The notes below the pieces were generated by a model that searched no databases, had not been told where the DNA came from, and saw nothing but the letters and a program-made list of their open reading frames with translations. From assembly GCA_030426265.1 (NCBI GenBank), contig JAUHYP010000007.1, positions 1 through 64,000 of the forward strand: DNA of 64,000 bases, read 5' to 3'. Every line of letters begins with the position of its first letter. Positions within the stretch are counted from its first letter, which is position 1. Shown here piece by piece: positions 1-7,571 of this stretch. The DNA is from Gammaproteobacteria bacterium (GTDB lineage: Bacteria > Pseudomonadota > Gammaproteobacteria > Xanthomonadales > SZUA-36). Position numbers and translations under genes: made by a program.

Positions 1-183
1 CTCTCCATGGAAATCTCCATGAGCTGCGGTTTCGCTACCGTGTTCGTGCTGGATTCTGCTGGGTATGAAGTGATCAGCTTCGACAACGTGAAGGTCAAAG
101 GCGCGAGCACCTGCGCCGGTGACCGTGGTGCTATCGACAACGCCGGTTACATCTTTGCACCGGCCGAGAGCATCCAGCACTGA
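1..183 (+). CDS. C-terminal end of an unidentified protein
   Basis: The window opens inside an open frame that runs from base 1 to a TGA at 181-183, leaving 60 visible residues. They include two cysteines (in MSCGF and STCAG) and end in APAESIQH. I do not recognise a family. The frame is closed by a strong intrinsic terminator 43 bases downstream, which supports a real gene ending here. The pair of cysteines and small-residue composition would fit an exported or pilin-like protein, but that is only a guess because the N-terminus lies outside the window. Confidence 0.55.
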   Translation, partial: LSMEISMSCGFATVFVLDSAGYEVISFDNVKVKGASTCAGDRGAIDNAGYIFAPAESIQH

Positions 184-225
184 GCGAGCTGACGGTTACT
201 TAGGTTGCGTTTTACCAACGAGTTT

Positions 226-256
226 GGCCCCTGCGTTCGCGCAGGGGCCCTTTTCT
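226..256 (+). terminator. Intrinsic terminator of the upstream gene
   Basis: A perfect 10-bp stem (GGCCCCTGCG at 226-235, CGCAGGGGCC at 240-249) closes a TTCG tetraloop and is followed by CTTTTCT. This is a canonical Rho-independent terminator on the plus strand, placed just after the stop codon at 183. Confidence 0.9.
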
Positions 257-323
257 CGTCACTGACCGTAAAACCGTTGGCCGCATGGCCGTGACCCGTT
301 AAGGGTCGCCCTTAGTACAGTCA

Positions 324-345
324 GCCGGAGGCAGGAGCCTCCGGC
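324..345 (+). other. Isolated perfect hairpin
   Basis: GCCGGAGGC (324-332) and GCCTCCGGC (337-345) form a 9-bp perfect stem with an AGGA loop. No T-run follows it directly. It sits between two plus-strand terminators and could be part of a small transcript ending at the second one. Confidence 0.5.
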
Positions 346-357
346 GATGGTTTTCGA

Positions 358-376
358 GGCCCGCAGGGCCTTTTTT
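358..376 (+). terminator. Second plus-strand intrinsic terminator
   Basis: GGCCC (358-362), loop GCA, GGGCC (366-370), then six T residues (371-376). The T-run is on the plus strand, so it does not serve hinT, which is on the minus strand and ends at 381. It either backs up the terminator at 226-256 or ends a short unannotated transcript from 257-376. Confidence 0.7.
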
Positions 377-380
377 CGTT

Positions 381-725
381 TCAGCCGGGCGGCCACGTCA
401 ACCCGCGTCCACCCAGCAGGTGCAGATGGATGTGGAACACGGACTGCCCTGCCCCTTCGTTGCAGTTCATCACCACGCGGTAGCCATCCTCGGCGACCCC
501 TTCCTGTGCGGCAATCTCCCTGGCCGCCGTGAACAACTTGCCCACCAGCGCCTCGTGCTCCTGTTCGATGTCGTTGATGGTTCGGATGTGTACCTTCGGA
601 ATGATCAGCACATGCACGGGCGCCTGGGGGTTGATGTCCCGGAATGCGAGCACGTCTTCGGTCTCAAAAACGATATCCGCCGGAATCTGGCGGTCGATAA
701 TCTTCAGGAACAGGTCTTCGGACAT
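381..725 (-). CDS. hinT: HIT family purine nucleoside phosphoramidase (HinT-like)
   Basis: The 114-residue product is a histidine-triad hydrolase of the HinT type, which splits adenosine 5'-phosphoramidates and aminoacyl-adenylates in the cytoplasm. The signature HIHLHLLGG (residues 98-106) holds the catalytic histidines, and the fold-defining segments LAFRDINPQAPVHVLIIPK and GYRVVMNCNEGAGQSV are intact. The start at MSEDLF (ATG at 725) is preferred because a GGGGG run lies 5-9 bases upstream and homologues begin there; a longer upstream frame is out of register with the family. It is a single gene, not obviously in an operon. Confidence 0.93.
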   Translation of the reverse strand: MSEDLFLKIIDRQIPADIVFETEDVLAFRDINPQAPVHVLIIPKVHIRTINDIEQEHEALVGKLFTAAREIAAQEGVAEDGYRVVMNCNEGAGQSVFHIHLHLLGGRGLTWPPG

Positions 726-829
726 GGGGCACCCCCGTATCGACAGGCCCAAGAGTCTAACCCACGGCCTCTCATTCGATGGCACAGGAATCGGGTGGTC
801 ACTGCAGCTGCGACGACTAGAATGTCGCC

Positions 830-1651
830 ATGGACGCACACTACGACATGGTGGCCGAGGCACTGCGATACCTGGTCGAGCACCAGGCGGAGCAACCCAG
901 TCTCGGTGAACTGGCCCGTCACCTCGGCCGCAGCGAAGCCCACGTGCAGAAGCGATTCCAGGCCCAGGCCGGCTTGTCGCCCAAGCAGTTCGTCAAGGCG
1001 CTGACCCGCGATCGCGCCCTGGCGCGCCTGCGCGCGGGTGCAACGGTCCTGGATGCTGCGCTGGACAGTGGACTGTCGGGACCGGGACGCCTGCACGACC
1101 TGCTGATTTCGACCGATGCGGTCACTCCCGGCGAAGCCCGACGCCTCGGGGCCGGTGTGACGCTCCATCGCGGTATCGGGCCCACCCCCTTCGGCCCGGC
1201 ACTGCTGGCCTGGACCGAGCGCGGCATCACCTTTCTCGGCTTTACACGGGATCTCGGCCGGGAGGCTTCGATCGCGGAACTGGAGGCCCAGTGGCCCGAC
1301 GCCGGGTTCCAGGATGATGATCGCGGCGCGGCATTGCGACTCGCGGAGATCTTCGACGAGGCCCGCACCCGCCCCCTGCCCGTCTGGCTCCGTGGCAGCC
1401 CGTTTCAGCTGAAAGTGTGGGAGGCCCTGCTGGCCATTCCGCCTGGACATCACGCCAGCTACGGCCACCTGGCGTCGCGACTCGGCCAGCCCAGCGCGAG
1501 CCGGGCGGTCGGTACAGCCATCGGTCGCAACCCGGTGTCATGGTTGATTCCCTGCCACCGGGTCATTACCGGGGCGGGCACCCTGGGCGGTTACCGCTGG
1601 GGTCTGGCCACCAAGCAGGCGATGATCGGCGTGGAGTCCGCCCTGGCCTGA
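830..1651 (+). CDS. AraC-HTH / methylated-DNA-protein cysteine methyltransferase (Ada-like)
   Basis: This 273-residue protein joins an AraC-type helix-turn-helix (about residues 1-90, SLGELARHLGRSEAHVQKRF) to an O6-alkylguanine-DNA alkyltransferase domain (about 105-270). The acceptor cysteine is Cys242 in the PCHRV motif, preceded by the conserved NPVSWLIPCHRV helix. It transfers methyl groups from O6-methylguanine to itself irreversibly. Compared with E. coli Ada (about 350 residues), the N-terminal four-cysteine phosphotriester-repair domain is absent, so the usual methylation switch for activation is missing. A TAGAAT hexamer ends six bases before the ATG and no ribosome-binding site is visible, so a leaderless message is possible. 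Its stop is two bases from that of the convergent SDR gene. Confidence 0.9.
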   Translation: MDAHYDMVAEALRYLVEHQAEQPSLGELARHLGRSEAHVQKRFQAQAGLSPKQFVKALTRDRALARLRAGATVLDAALDSGLSGPGRLHDLLISTDAVTPGEARRLGAGVTLHRGIGPTPFGPALLAWTERGITFLGFTRDLGREASIAELEAQWPDAGFQDDDRGAALRLAEIFDEARTRPLPVWLRGSPFQLKVWEALLAIPPGHHASYGHLASRLGQPSASRAVGTAIGRNPVSWLIPCHRVITGAGTLGGYRWGLATKQAMIGVESALA

Positions 1652-1652
1652 T

Positions 1653-2336
1653 TCAGGTGCTCACCGCCAACAGGGCGTCGGCGATGCGATGCGCCGCCGC
1701 CGCGGGTTCGGGCACGGATTCCGGGTCCTCGCCGAGATAGGCCGCCGCGCGCAGGTCGGTTCTCAAAGGTCCCGGCTCGATCACCAACACCTCGCAACCC
1801 GAGGTCTCCAGCTCGTCACGCAGGATCGCGGCCAGCGATCGCAATGCCCCCTTGCTCACGCCGTAGCTGCCCCAGTAGGCACTGGCCTCGGCGTCCGGGT
1901 CGGTGACGAAGGCAATCTTGCCACGGCGCTCGCGCAGGCTCGGGAGACAGTAGACGGTGAGCAGCCAGGCGGCGTTGAGATTGACCTGCAGATCCAGCAA
2001 CCACTCTTCGGGCGGCACCTGGTCCAGCGGGCGAAGCGCCTGGAAGCGAGCGGCGCAGTGGACCAGTGCGTCGATGCCGCCATAGGCTTCAACCAATCCG
2101 GTCACGAGATCGGAAAGCCCTTCCGGCCCCACCTGGGACAGGTCCGCCTCGACATAGCCCGGCGCCGGCGCGCCCAGCGCCTCGATCTGTCCGCACAGCG
2201 CCTCCAGCGGCCGACGTTTGCGGTCCAGCAACACCACCCGAGCGCCACGCCCCGCGCACTCCAGGGCCAGGGCACTGCCCAGGCCGCCGGTGGCGCCGGT
2301 GATAAGGATGGTCCGTACTTGTTCCTGGGTGGCCAT
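1653..2336 (-). CDS. Short-chain dehydrogenase/reductase, YciK-like
   Basis: The 227-residue protein has a Rossmann NAD(P)-binding motif TGATGGLG (residues 13-20), a NAG-equivalent segment VHCAARF and the YxxxK pair Tyr158/Lys162 in SYGVSKGA. The WGSYGVSK context and the ending around EPGPLRTDLRA resemble the YciK subgroup, which often lies beside ubiG in gammaproteobacteria; here ubiG is about 2.3 kb away. The residue 13 positions before the catalytic Tyr, normally Ser, is Thr145 in FVTDP, a conservative but unusual change. The ATG at 2336 is chosen because GAGGAG lies just upstream. Substrate unknown. Confidence 0.85.
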   Translation of the reverse strand: MATQEQVRTILITGATGGLGSALALECAGRGARVVLLDRKRRPLEALCGQIEALGAPAPGYVEADLSQVGPEGLSDLVTGLVEAYGGIDALVHCAARFQALRPLDQVPPEEWLLDLQVNLNAAWLLTVYCLPSLRERRGKIAFVTDPDAEASAYWGSYGVSKGALRSLAAILRDELETSGCEVLVIEPGPLRTDLRAAAYLGEDPESVPEPAAAAHRIADALLAVST

Positions 2337-2433
2337 ATCGGGCTCCTCGCGGGGAGGGCGGATTTTAACGACCCCGGCCCCGGGGCGAAAGTCGGCCTTC
2401 TGCGGATACGGCTCGATCTGGGATAATCGCACC

Positions 2434-2718
2434 ATGCCGACCTATGTCTACGAACCCAGCGGTGAGGACCATTGCCGCTACTGCATGAACACCTTCGAGC
2501 GCAGGCAGCGGGTCAGTGACCGGCGCCTCGAAACCTGTCCCGAGTGCGGCTCAGCGGTGCGACGGGTCATCACCGCGCCGTCGCTCGCGAGACCCGCGCC
2601 CAACCTCGCGGAAAAGAACATCGGCGACAAGGGCTTCACCCAGTACCGCAAGGTGGAAAAAGGCGTCTACGAAAAGACCGTGGGCAAGGGGCCGAAGGTC
2701 ATCACCGACAAGGACTGA
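2434..2718 (+). CDS. FmdB-type zinc ribbon protein
   Basis: The 94-residue protein starts with MPTYVYEP, the hallmark of the FmdB/putative regulatory zinc-ribbon family. Two CxxC pairs (HCRYCM and TCPECGS) form a zinc ribbon in the first 50 residues; the rest is a basic tail with the family-typical KGVYEKTVGKG. Function is unknown in the family despite the historical link to amide regulation. A GATAAT hexamer ends six bases upstream of the ATG and there is no clear Shine-Dalgarno sequence, so it may be translated from a leaderless message. It converges on the GFA gene with eight bases between stops. Confidence 0.88.
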   Translation: MPTYVYEPSGEDHCRYCMNTFERRQRVSDRRLETCPECGSAVRRVITAPSLARPAPNLAEKNIGDKGFTQYRKVEKGVYEKTVGKGPKVITDKD

Positions 2719-2726
2719 TTCCAGCG

Positions 2727-3131
2727 TCAGTTCACGATGTCACGAATCTCGCCGATGTGGGCCTCCCAATCGGCGCCATCGAAGTCTCCCCAATTCACCT
2801 CCACGCCGTCCGGTAATTCGACGCAGGCCAGGTGCACGCTCCAGGCCTCCGGATGAGATCGCGGAACGTAGAAGGACTTGATGCCGCAACGGCGGCAGAA
2901 CAGGTGGCGGGCCACGCCGGTATTGAATCGGTATTCGACCAGGTCGTCGCTTCCCTCAAGCAGCTCGAAATCCGCCTGTGCGACGGTGAGGTGCTGGTAG
3001 CCGGTCATGCGGCAGATCGAGCAATTGCAGCGACGGACCTCGATCCGGGGCGGCAAGGCGAGCCGGAAGCGCACGGCGCCACAGTGACAGCCGCCTTCGC
3101 ATTCAATCCGGTCCTTCTGCGATGGGTTCAT
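2727..3131 (-). CDS. GFA family (glutathione-dependent formaldehyde-activating-like) protein
   Basis: The 134-residue product carries the GFA/CENP-V zinc-binding cysteines in three clusters: GGCHCGAVRF near the N-terminus, RRCNCSICR, and LFCRRCGIKSF. Family members bind zinc and sometimes glutathione; most are uncharacterised and the formaldehyde activity is doubtful outside the founding enzyme. The ATG overlaps the stop of the upstream squalene/phytoene synthase-like gene by four bases, so it is the last gene of the efp operon and probably translationally coupled. Confidence 0.88.
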   Translation of the reverse strand: MNPSQKDRIECEGGCHCGAVRFRLALPPRIEVRRCNCSICRMTGYQHLTVAQADFELLEGSDDLVEYRFNTGVARHLFCRRCGIKSFYVPRSHPEAWSVHLACVELPDGVEVNWGDFDGADWEAHIGEIRDIVN

Positions 3132-4003
3132 CCGCTGGTTCCTTCGCGCTGATAGAGTCGCCGGGCGGCACGCCAGGCTGTGAAGACATCGCCAATACGC
3201 GGCGCATGGCCCGCCCCCAACCAGGCTGCAGGGCGGCGGGCCGCATGCTGCAAACGGCGAGAAACCAGCGCATCCCTCAGCGCCAGGTACCGCCAGCCCG
3301 GACTCGATGCCGAGCCGGACCCCAGTGGATGGGAAGCACGGATCGATTGGGCCCAGTGCGCCAGGTCTCCCACCAGGGCGGCCCGCGCGGTGTCGGATGC
3401 CTCCACACCCCGTTCGAATCGGTGGCGCGCCACCAGGTCCAGGGGAAGCCAGTCGAGACGGCCACCTGGTCGAGCCAGGGTTCGCAGCAATTCCGACAGT
3501 CGCGCTGCGATGCCGGCGGCTTCGATGGCGTTCAGCGGATTCGCGTCGAGTCCGGCCAACAGCTGCGCTTCCCGTCCCGCCGTGTGCCGCAACCGTGCCT
3601 CGAGTGCTCCCAGGTCGCTGATGCTCTCATCCTGCAGGCCCAAAACCAGTGCGTGGAGGTAGTCGTGGAAGGCATCGCTCCGCACCCGCTCGATCATGTC
3701 CGTGGACCGCAGGGCGTTCACCACGGGATGCTGCGAGCCTTCATCCGGCGCACGGGCCAGTTCGCGCTGCCACCAGGCCAGCTTCGCTGCACCCACGGAG
3801 GGATCACTGACCGTGAGCGGGATCTCACGCAAGGATTTGAACAGGGCCTCCAGTGCGAGCAAGCCATCGAGCTCGTGCCCGGGTATGAAGCGTCGAATGA
3901 CTTCGAATTCGCTACCGGGCGCCGCGGCAAGCTCTTCGCAAGCCGCGCGGTCGGACTCACCCAGGGGCACTTGAATCGCCGGTCCGCCGACCGGCATCCC
4001 CAT
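3128..4003 (-). CDS. Squalene/phytoene synthase family protein (NDUFAF6-like)
   Basis: The 291-residue protein aligns by eye with the trans-isoprenyl diphosphate synthase fold of squalene and phytoene synthases. The best-preserved stretch is VSDPSVGAAKLAWWQREL followed by HPVVNAL, the pattern seen in NDUFAF6-like members. The aspartate-rich DxxxD metal sites of true head-to-head synthases are not evident, so catalysis is doubtful. It overlaps the HAD phosphatase gene by 47 bases, so the start is uncertain, although the residues from ACEELAAAPG onward match the family N-terminus. A role in complex I assembly or isoprenoid binding is only an analogy. Confidence 0.75.
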   Translation of the reverse strand: MGMPVGGPAIQVPLGESDRAACEELAAAPGSEFEVIRRFIPGHELDGLLALEALFKSLREIPLTVSDPSVGAAKLAWWQRELARAPDEGSQHPVVNALRSTDMIERVRSDAFHDYLHALVLGLQDESISDLGALEARLRHTAGREAQLLAGLDANPLNAIEAAGIAARLSELLRTLARPGGRLDWLPLDLVARHRFERGVEASDTARAALVGDLAHWAQSIRASHPLGSGSASSPGWRYLALRDALVSRRLQHAARRPAAWLGAGHAPRIGDVFTAWRAARRLYQREGTSG

Positions 4004-4652
4004 CGAGCCAGTGCAGCAACTCGGCCGGGTGTTCGACAGTGGCGTACAGATTGCCGCCCGCCGCCCTGGCCTCTTCCACTCCGTAACCCCAGGCCGCGAG
4101 CACCGGCAAGGCGCCGGCTGATGCTCCTGCTTCGATGTCCCTGCGATCGTCTCCCACCATCATCGTGAAGGCTGGATCGGCACCCGCCAGTTCGCAGGCC
4201 AGCCGCACAGGGGCCGGATCGGGCTTGTTGACGGCCAGTGTGTCGCCACAGACCACACAGGCGGCGCGGACGCTCCAGCCGAGGGCGTCGAGAATCGGCA
4301 GGGTCAGAAAGGTGGCCTTGTTGGTGACCACGCCCCAGGGGATTCCACGTGACTCCAAAGAAGCCAGTGTGTCCTCGACACCTTCGAAGGCGCGGCTGTG
4401 TACCATGCTGTTGCGGGCGTAGTGGTCCAGGAAGCGCAATCGGCGCTCTTCCCTGATGGCCTCGCCCTGATCCGGAAGGCCTTCGCGGATCAGGCCTATG
4501 GCGCCACGCGAGACGAAGCGTCGGTAGGTTTCGACGGGCGCCACCGGCAGCCCTTCGGCCACCCGCAAGTGGTTCAGCGTCCCGACCAGGTCGGGCGCGG
4601 TATCGAGCAGGGTGCCGTCCAGGTCGAACAGCACGGCGGCGATCCGGCTCAC
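3957..4652 (-). CDS. HAD phosphatase, phosphoglycolate phosphatase / MupP type
   Basis: The 231-residue enzyme has all HAD motifs: DLDGTLLDT (nucleophile Asp and acid Asp), VVTNK, KPDP and GDDRRDIEAG. Generic annotation would be phosphoglycolate phosphatase. However, the gene lies directly after ubiG, the position of mupP in Pseudomonas, and segments such as MVHSRAFEGV and IPWGVVTNK recall MupP, the MurNAc-6-phosphate phosphatase of peptidoglycan recycling. I cannot separate the two without a phylogeny. The start is GTG at 4652 and overlaps the ubiG stop by four bases. Confidence 0.88.
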   Translation of the reverse strand: MSRIAAVLFDLDGTLLDTAPDLVGTLNHLRVAEGLPVAPVETYRRFVSRGAIGLIREGLPDQGEAIREERRLRFLDHYARNSMVHSRAFEGVEDTLASLESRGIPWGVVTNKATFLTLPILDALGWSVRAACVVCGDTLAVNKPDPAPVRLACELAGADPAFTMMVGDDRRDIEAGASAGALPVLAAWGYGVEEARAAGGNLYATVEHPAELLHWLDGDAGRRTGDSSAPG

Positions 4653-5419
4653 GGCGACCCCGGTTTGACGGCATGCACCAGGTAGTTGACGGCCACGTTG
4701 CCGCCGGTGCGCGCGGTTCGGGTCAGGGGGTTGTAGTGCAGCCCCTCGATCGCGCGGACTTCCAGGCCGGCTCCGCGCAGTCCCGCCGCCAGTTCCGACG
4801 GCCGGATGAAACGGTCATAACGATGCGTGCCGACCGGCAGCAGCCGCGCAATATGCTCGGCGCCGACGATGGCCAGGGCGAAGGCCGCCGGTGTGCGGTT
4901 GATGGTGCTGAAAAAGGCGTGCCCACCCGGGCGCAGCATGGCGGCGCAGGCATTGATCACGGACTGCGGCTCGGGGACGTGCTCCAGCATCTCCAGGCAG
5001 GTGACCACGTCGGCCGCACCCGGCTCGGCGGCGGCGTGCGCCTCCGCCGTGGTCTCCAGGTAGCGCACTTCGAGCCCGGACTCGTGCAGGTGGAGTCGGG
5101 CCACCGTGAGTGCGCGTGTGGCCACGTCCAGTCCGGTGACCCGCGCCCCGCTGGCCGCCAGGGCCTCGGAAAGAATGCCCCCACCACAACCCACGTCGAC
5201 CACCACCCTGCCCCCGAGCTCGCAGCGTTCGCTGATGAAGCGCAGGCGCGCGGGGTTGAGTTCGTGCAGTGGCCGGGACTCTCCCTCGGGGTCCCACCAG
5301 CTGGCCGCCAGCCGGTCGAAACGCTCGCGTTCAGCGGGATCGACGTTGGCGGACAAGGTCCCGGCATCGGGCGCCACGCCGGCGGGCTCGTCGATGGACT
5401 CGTCCATGCTCGGGCTCAT
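4649..5419 (-). CDS. ubiG: Ubiquinone biosynthesis O-methyltransferase UbiG
   Basis: The 256-residue SAM-dependent methyltransferase contains VVDVGCGGGILSEALA (motif I), GLDVA and the UbiG signature region DRLAASWWDPEGESRPLHELNPARL. UbiG performs both O-methylations of the ubiquinone ring in the cytoplasm. The gene starts four bases after the mtaD stop, and its own stop overlaps the next gene, so it is within one operon. A second in-frame ATG lies 12 bases later (MDESID) and could be the true start. The presence of UbiG indicates ubiquinone-based respiration, consistent with the oxidase locus further on. Confidence 0.95.
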   Translation of the reverse strand: MSPSMDESIDEPAGVAPDAGTLSANVDPAERERFDRLAASWWDPEGESRPLHELNPARLRFISERCELGGRVVVDVGCGGGILSEALAASGARVTGLDVATRALTVARLHLHESGLEVRYLETTAEAHAAAEPGAADVVTCLEMLEHVPEPQSVINACAAMLRPGGHAFFSTINRTPAAFALAIVGAEHIARLLPVGTHRYDRFIRPSELAAGLRGAGLEVRAIEGLHYNPLTRTARTGGNVAVNYLVHAVKPGSP

Positions 5420-5423
5420 CCTC

Positions 5424-6740
5424 TCAGGCCACCTTCATGCGCGCATTCCAGGCTTCGGCCGAAGCCAGGATGCCGGGCAGGTCGAGCGTGGTCGGCGCTC
5501 CCGCTTCGAGCAAGCGCCGACCACCGACCCACACATCGCTGACCTGGCGCGAGGCGGCACTGTAGACCACCTGCGCGTGCACCCGGTGTACCGGCTGAGT
5601 TTCCGGCCAGTCCAGGTCGAACGCGCACAGGTCGGCCAGCTTGCCGGGCTCGATGGTTCCGAAATCGCTTTCGCGCCCCATGGCCCGGGCGCCATTGATG
5701 GTCATCAGGTCCAGGACCTTCCAGGCGTCCAGGGCCTCCGGATCGCCGGAAAACCCCTTGGCGACGAGCGCCGCGGTGCGCGCTTCCCCGAGCAGGTCCA
5801 GGTCGTTGTTGGAAGCGGCGCCGTCGGTGCCGAGGGCCACGTTGACCCCGGCTTCCAGCAGCGCGGGGACGGGGCAGACGCCATTGCCCAGCTTGAGGTT
5901 GGATTCCGGGCAGTGGATGACGTGGGTGCCCGTCTCCACCAACAGCGCGATGTCGGCCTCGTCCAGGTGCACCATGTGCACCGCCATGAACTCCGGGCCC
6001 AGCAGGCCATGACCGTGCAGGCGCTGCAGCGGCCCTTTGCCGAACTGTTCGCGGCTGTGCCGGATCTCCCAGGCGGCCTCGAGGACGTGCATGTTCACGC
6101 GCACCCCGGTCTCCTCGGACAAGGCTTTCACGGCGGCGAGTCCGGCCTCGTCCACGGTGTAGGGCGCATGCGGCGCCAGGGCCACATCGATCCGCTCGGT
6201 TGCAGCGAAGCGGTCGACCAGTTCGCGAGAACGCTCCAGGCATTCGGCAATCCCGGAAGCCCATGGCGTCGGCACGTCGATGACGGGCGCGCCGATCACC
6301 GCCCGCAGTCCGGCCTCGTCGGCCGTCTCGGCAATCACCTCGGGAAAAAAGTACATCTCGTTGAAACAGGTCACGCCGCCACGAAGCATCTCGACCAGTG
6401 CGAGTTGCGTGCCTTCGCGGACGAATTCCGGGCTCACCCAGCGCTGTTCGGCCGGCCAGATGTGTTCGCGCAGCCAGGCGTCCAGCGCCAGGTCGTCGGC
6501 ATAGCCGCGCAACAGGCTCATGGGGGAATGGGTGTGCGCGTTGACGAAACCCGGCAGCAACGCGTGCCGGCCAAGGTCGACGCGGTCATCGTCCGGGTAG
6601 CGTACCGCCGCCTCATCGGCCGGCAGAATCGCGTCGATGCGGCCGTCGAGCAGGCGCACGGCGTGTTCGCGCAGGACCGTGCGTTCAGGACGCACGGGCA
6701 ACACGAACCGTGGCAGCAGCAGGGTGCCGATCGAACCCAC
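5424..6740 (-). CDS. mtaD: 5-methylthioadenosine/S-adenosylhomocysteine deaminase (TRZ/ATZ amidohydrolase)
   Basis: The 438-residue amidohydrolase has the metal-binding HTHSPMSLLRG, the HAPYT segment, VNMHVLEA, HCPESNLKLGNG and GTDGAASNNDLDLL. These are characteristic of MtaD/SAH deaminases, which deaminate methylthioadenosine or SAH. Placement directly before the SAM-dependent methyltransferase ubiG fits removal of SAH. The start is GTG at 6740, five bases after the efp stop. In many gammaproteobacteria mtaD and ubiG are neighbours, which supports the call over chlorohydrolase names such as AtzA. Confidence 0.88.
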   Translation of the reverse strand: MGSIGTLLLPRFVLPVRPERTVLREHAVRLLDGRIDAILPADEAAVRYPDDDRVDLGRHALLPGFVNAHTHSPMSLLRGYADDLALDAWLREHIWPAEQRWVSPEFVREGTQLALVEMLRGGVTCFNEMYFFPEVIAETADEAGLRAVIGAPVIDVPTPWASGIAECLERSRELVDRFAATERIDVALAPHAPYTVDEAGLAAVKALSEETGVRVNMHVLEAAWEIRHSREQFGKGPLQRLHGHGLLGPEFMAVHMVHLDEADIALLVETGTHVIHCPESNLKLGNGVCPVPALLEAGVNVALGTDGAASNNDLDLLGEARTAALVAKGFSGDPEALDAWKVLDLMTINGARAMGRESDFGTIEPGKLADLCAFDLDWPETQPVHRVHAQVVYSAASRQVSDVWVGGRRLLEAGAPTTLDLPGILASAEAWNARMKVA

Positions 6741-6745
6741 CCCGT

Positions 6746-7315
6746 TCAGTCCTTGACGCGGGAGACGTACTCGCCGGTGCGCGTATCGACCTTGATCACC
6801 TCGCCTTCCTGAACGAACAGCGGAACACGCACCACCGCTCCGGATTCCAGCGTTGCGGGCTTGCCGCCACTGCCGGAGGTGTCGCCCTTGAGGCCCGGAT
6901 CGGTCTCGACAATCTTCATTTCAGTGAACTTTGGAGGCAGAACGCTGATCGGACGTCCATCGAGCAGGGTCACGTTGCACAGGTCCTCTTCTTTCATCCA
7001 CTGCGCGCCGTCACCCACCATGTCCTTGCTGATGGCGTATTGCTCGAAGGTTCCGGGGTGCATGAAGTGCCACTCCGTGCCGTCGTTGTAGAGATATTGA
7101 ACGTCGGTCTCGAACACATCCGCGGCCTGCACGGACTCGCCGGACTTGAACGTGCGTTCGATGACCCGACCGGTGAGCAGGTTGCGAACCTTGACCCGGT
7201 TGAAGGCCTGGCCTTTGCCGGGTTTGACGAACTCGTTTTCGACGATGTTGTAAGGATCGCCATCGATGATGATCTTCAAACCGCCACGAAATTCGTTAGT
7301 ACTGTATGAGGCCAT
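6746..7315 (-). CDS. efp: Elongation factor P
   Basis: EF-P relieves ribosome stalling at polyproline. The 189-residue protein has the usual three-domain length, and the tip of domain I reads KPGKG with Lys34 in the position that EpmA/EpmB beta-lysylate in E. coli. The Lys34 version, rather than Arg32, predicts an EpmAB-type modification system elsewhere. The start MASYSTNEF (ATG at 7315) is fixed by homologues; the frame continues upstream but that part is intergenic. It heads a minus-strand operon with mtaD and ubiG, an uncommon partner set for efp. Confidence 0.96.
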   Translation of the reverse strand: MASYSTNEFRGGLKIIIDGDPYNIVENEFVKPGKGQAFNRVKVRNLLTGRVIERTFKSGESVQAADVFETDVQYLYNDGTEWHFMHPGTFEQYAISKDMVGDGAQWMKEEDLCNVTLLDGRPISVLPPKFTEMKIVETDPGLKGDTSGSGGKPATLESGAVVRVPLFVQEGEVIKVDTRTGEYVSRVKD

Positions 7316-7509
7316 GAAAAGCTCCGCTGAATCGGCTGTTGCACCCCCGGCGTCGGTTCGGTGACTGGACCCTGGGGCCGGGGAATATCCGCGCATCATA
7401 GCGTGAAGCCCGTTTCGGTTCAGCCTGTCATACCAAGGAACGGCGGCTTGGGTCATAATTCGCGTTCCGGCCCGCCGGAACCAACTTAGGTAAGTTATCA
7501 ACTAATTTA

Positions 7510-7539
7510 TTTATATTATTGATTTAAAGTGATTATCAA
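7510..7539 (-). promoter_or_regulatory. Candidate sigma-70 promoter for efp in an AT-rich patch
   Basis: On the minus strand TTGATA (7539-7534) and TATAAA (7515-7510) are 18 bases apart in a strikingly AT-rich stretch (about 7495-7545) of an otherwise GC-rich window. It would give a leader of about 190 bases for efp. The plus-strand gene at 7572 must also find its promoter in this stretch; TTGATT at 7519-7524 is a weak candidate. Confidence 0.45.
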
Positions 7540-7571
7540 TTCTGAAAACATCCAGTGTTCCGGAGCGGATC

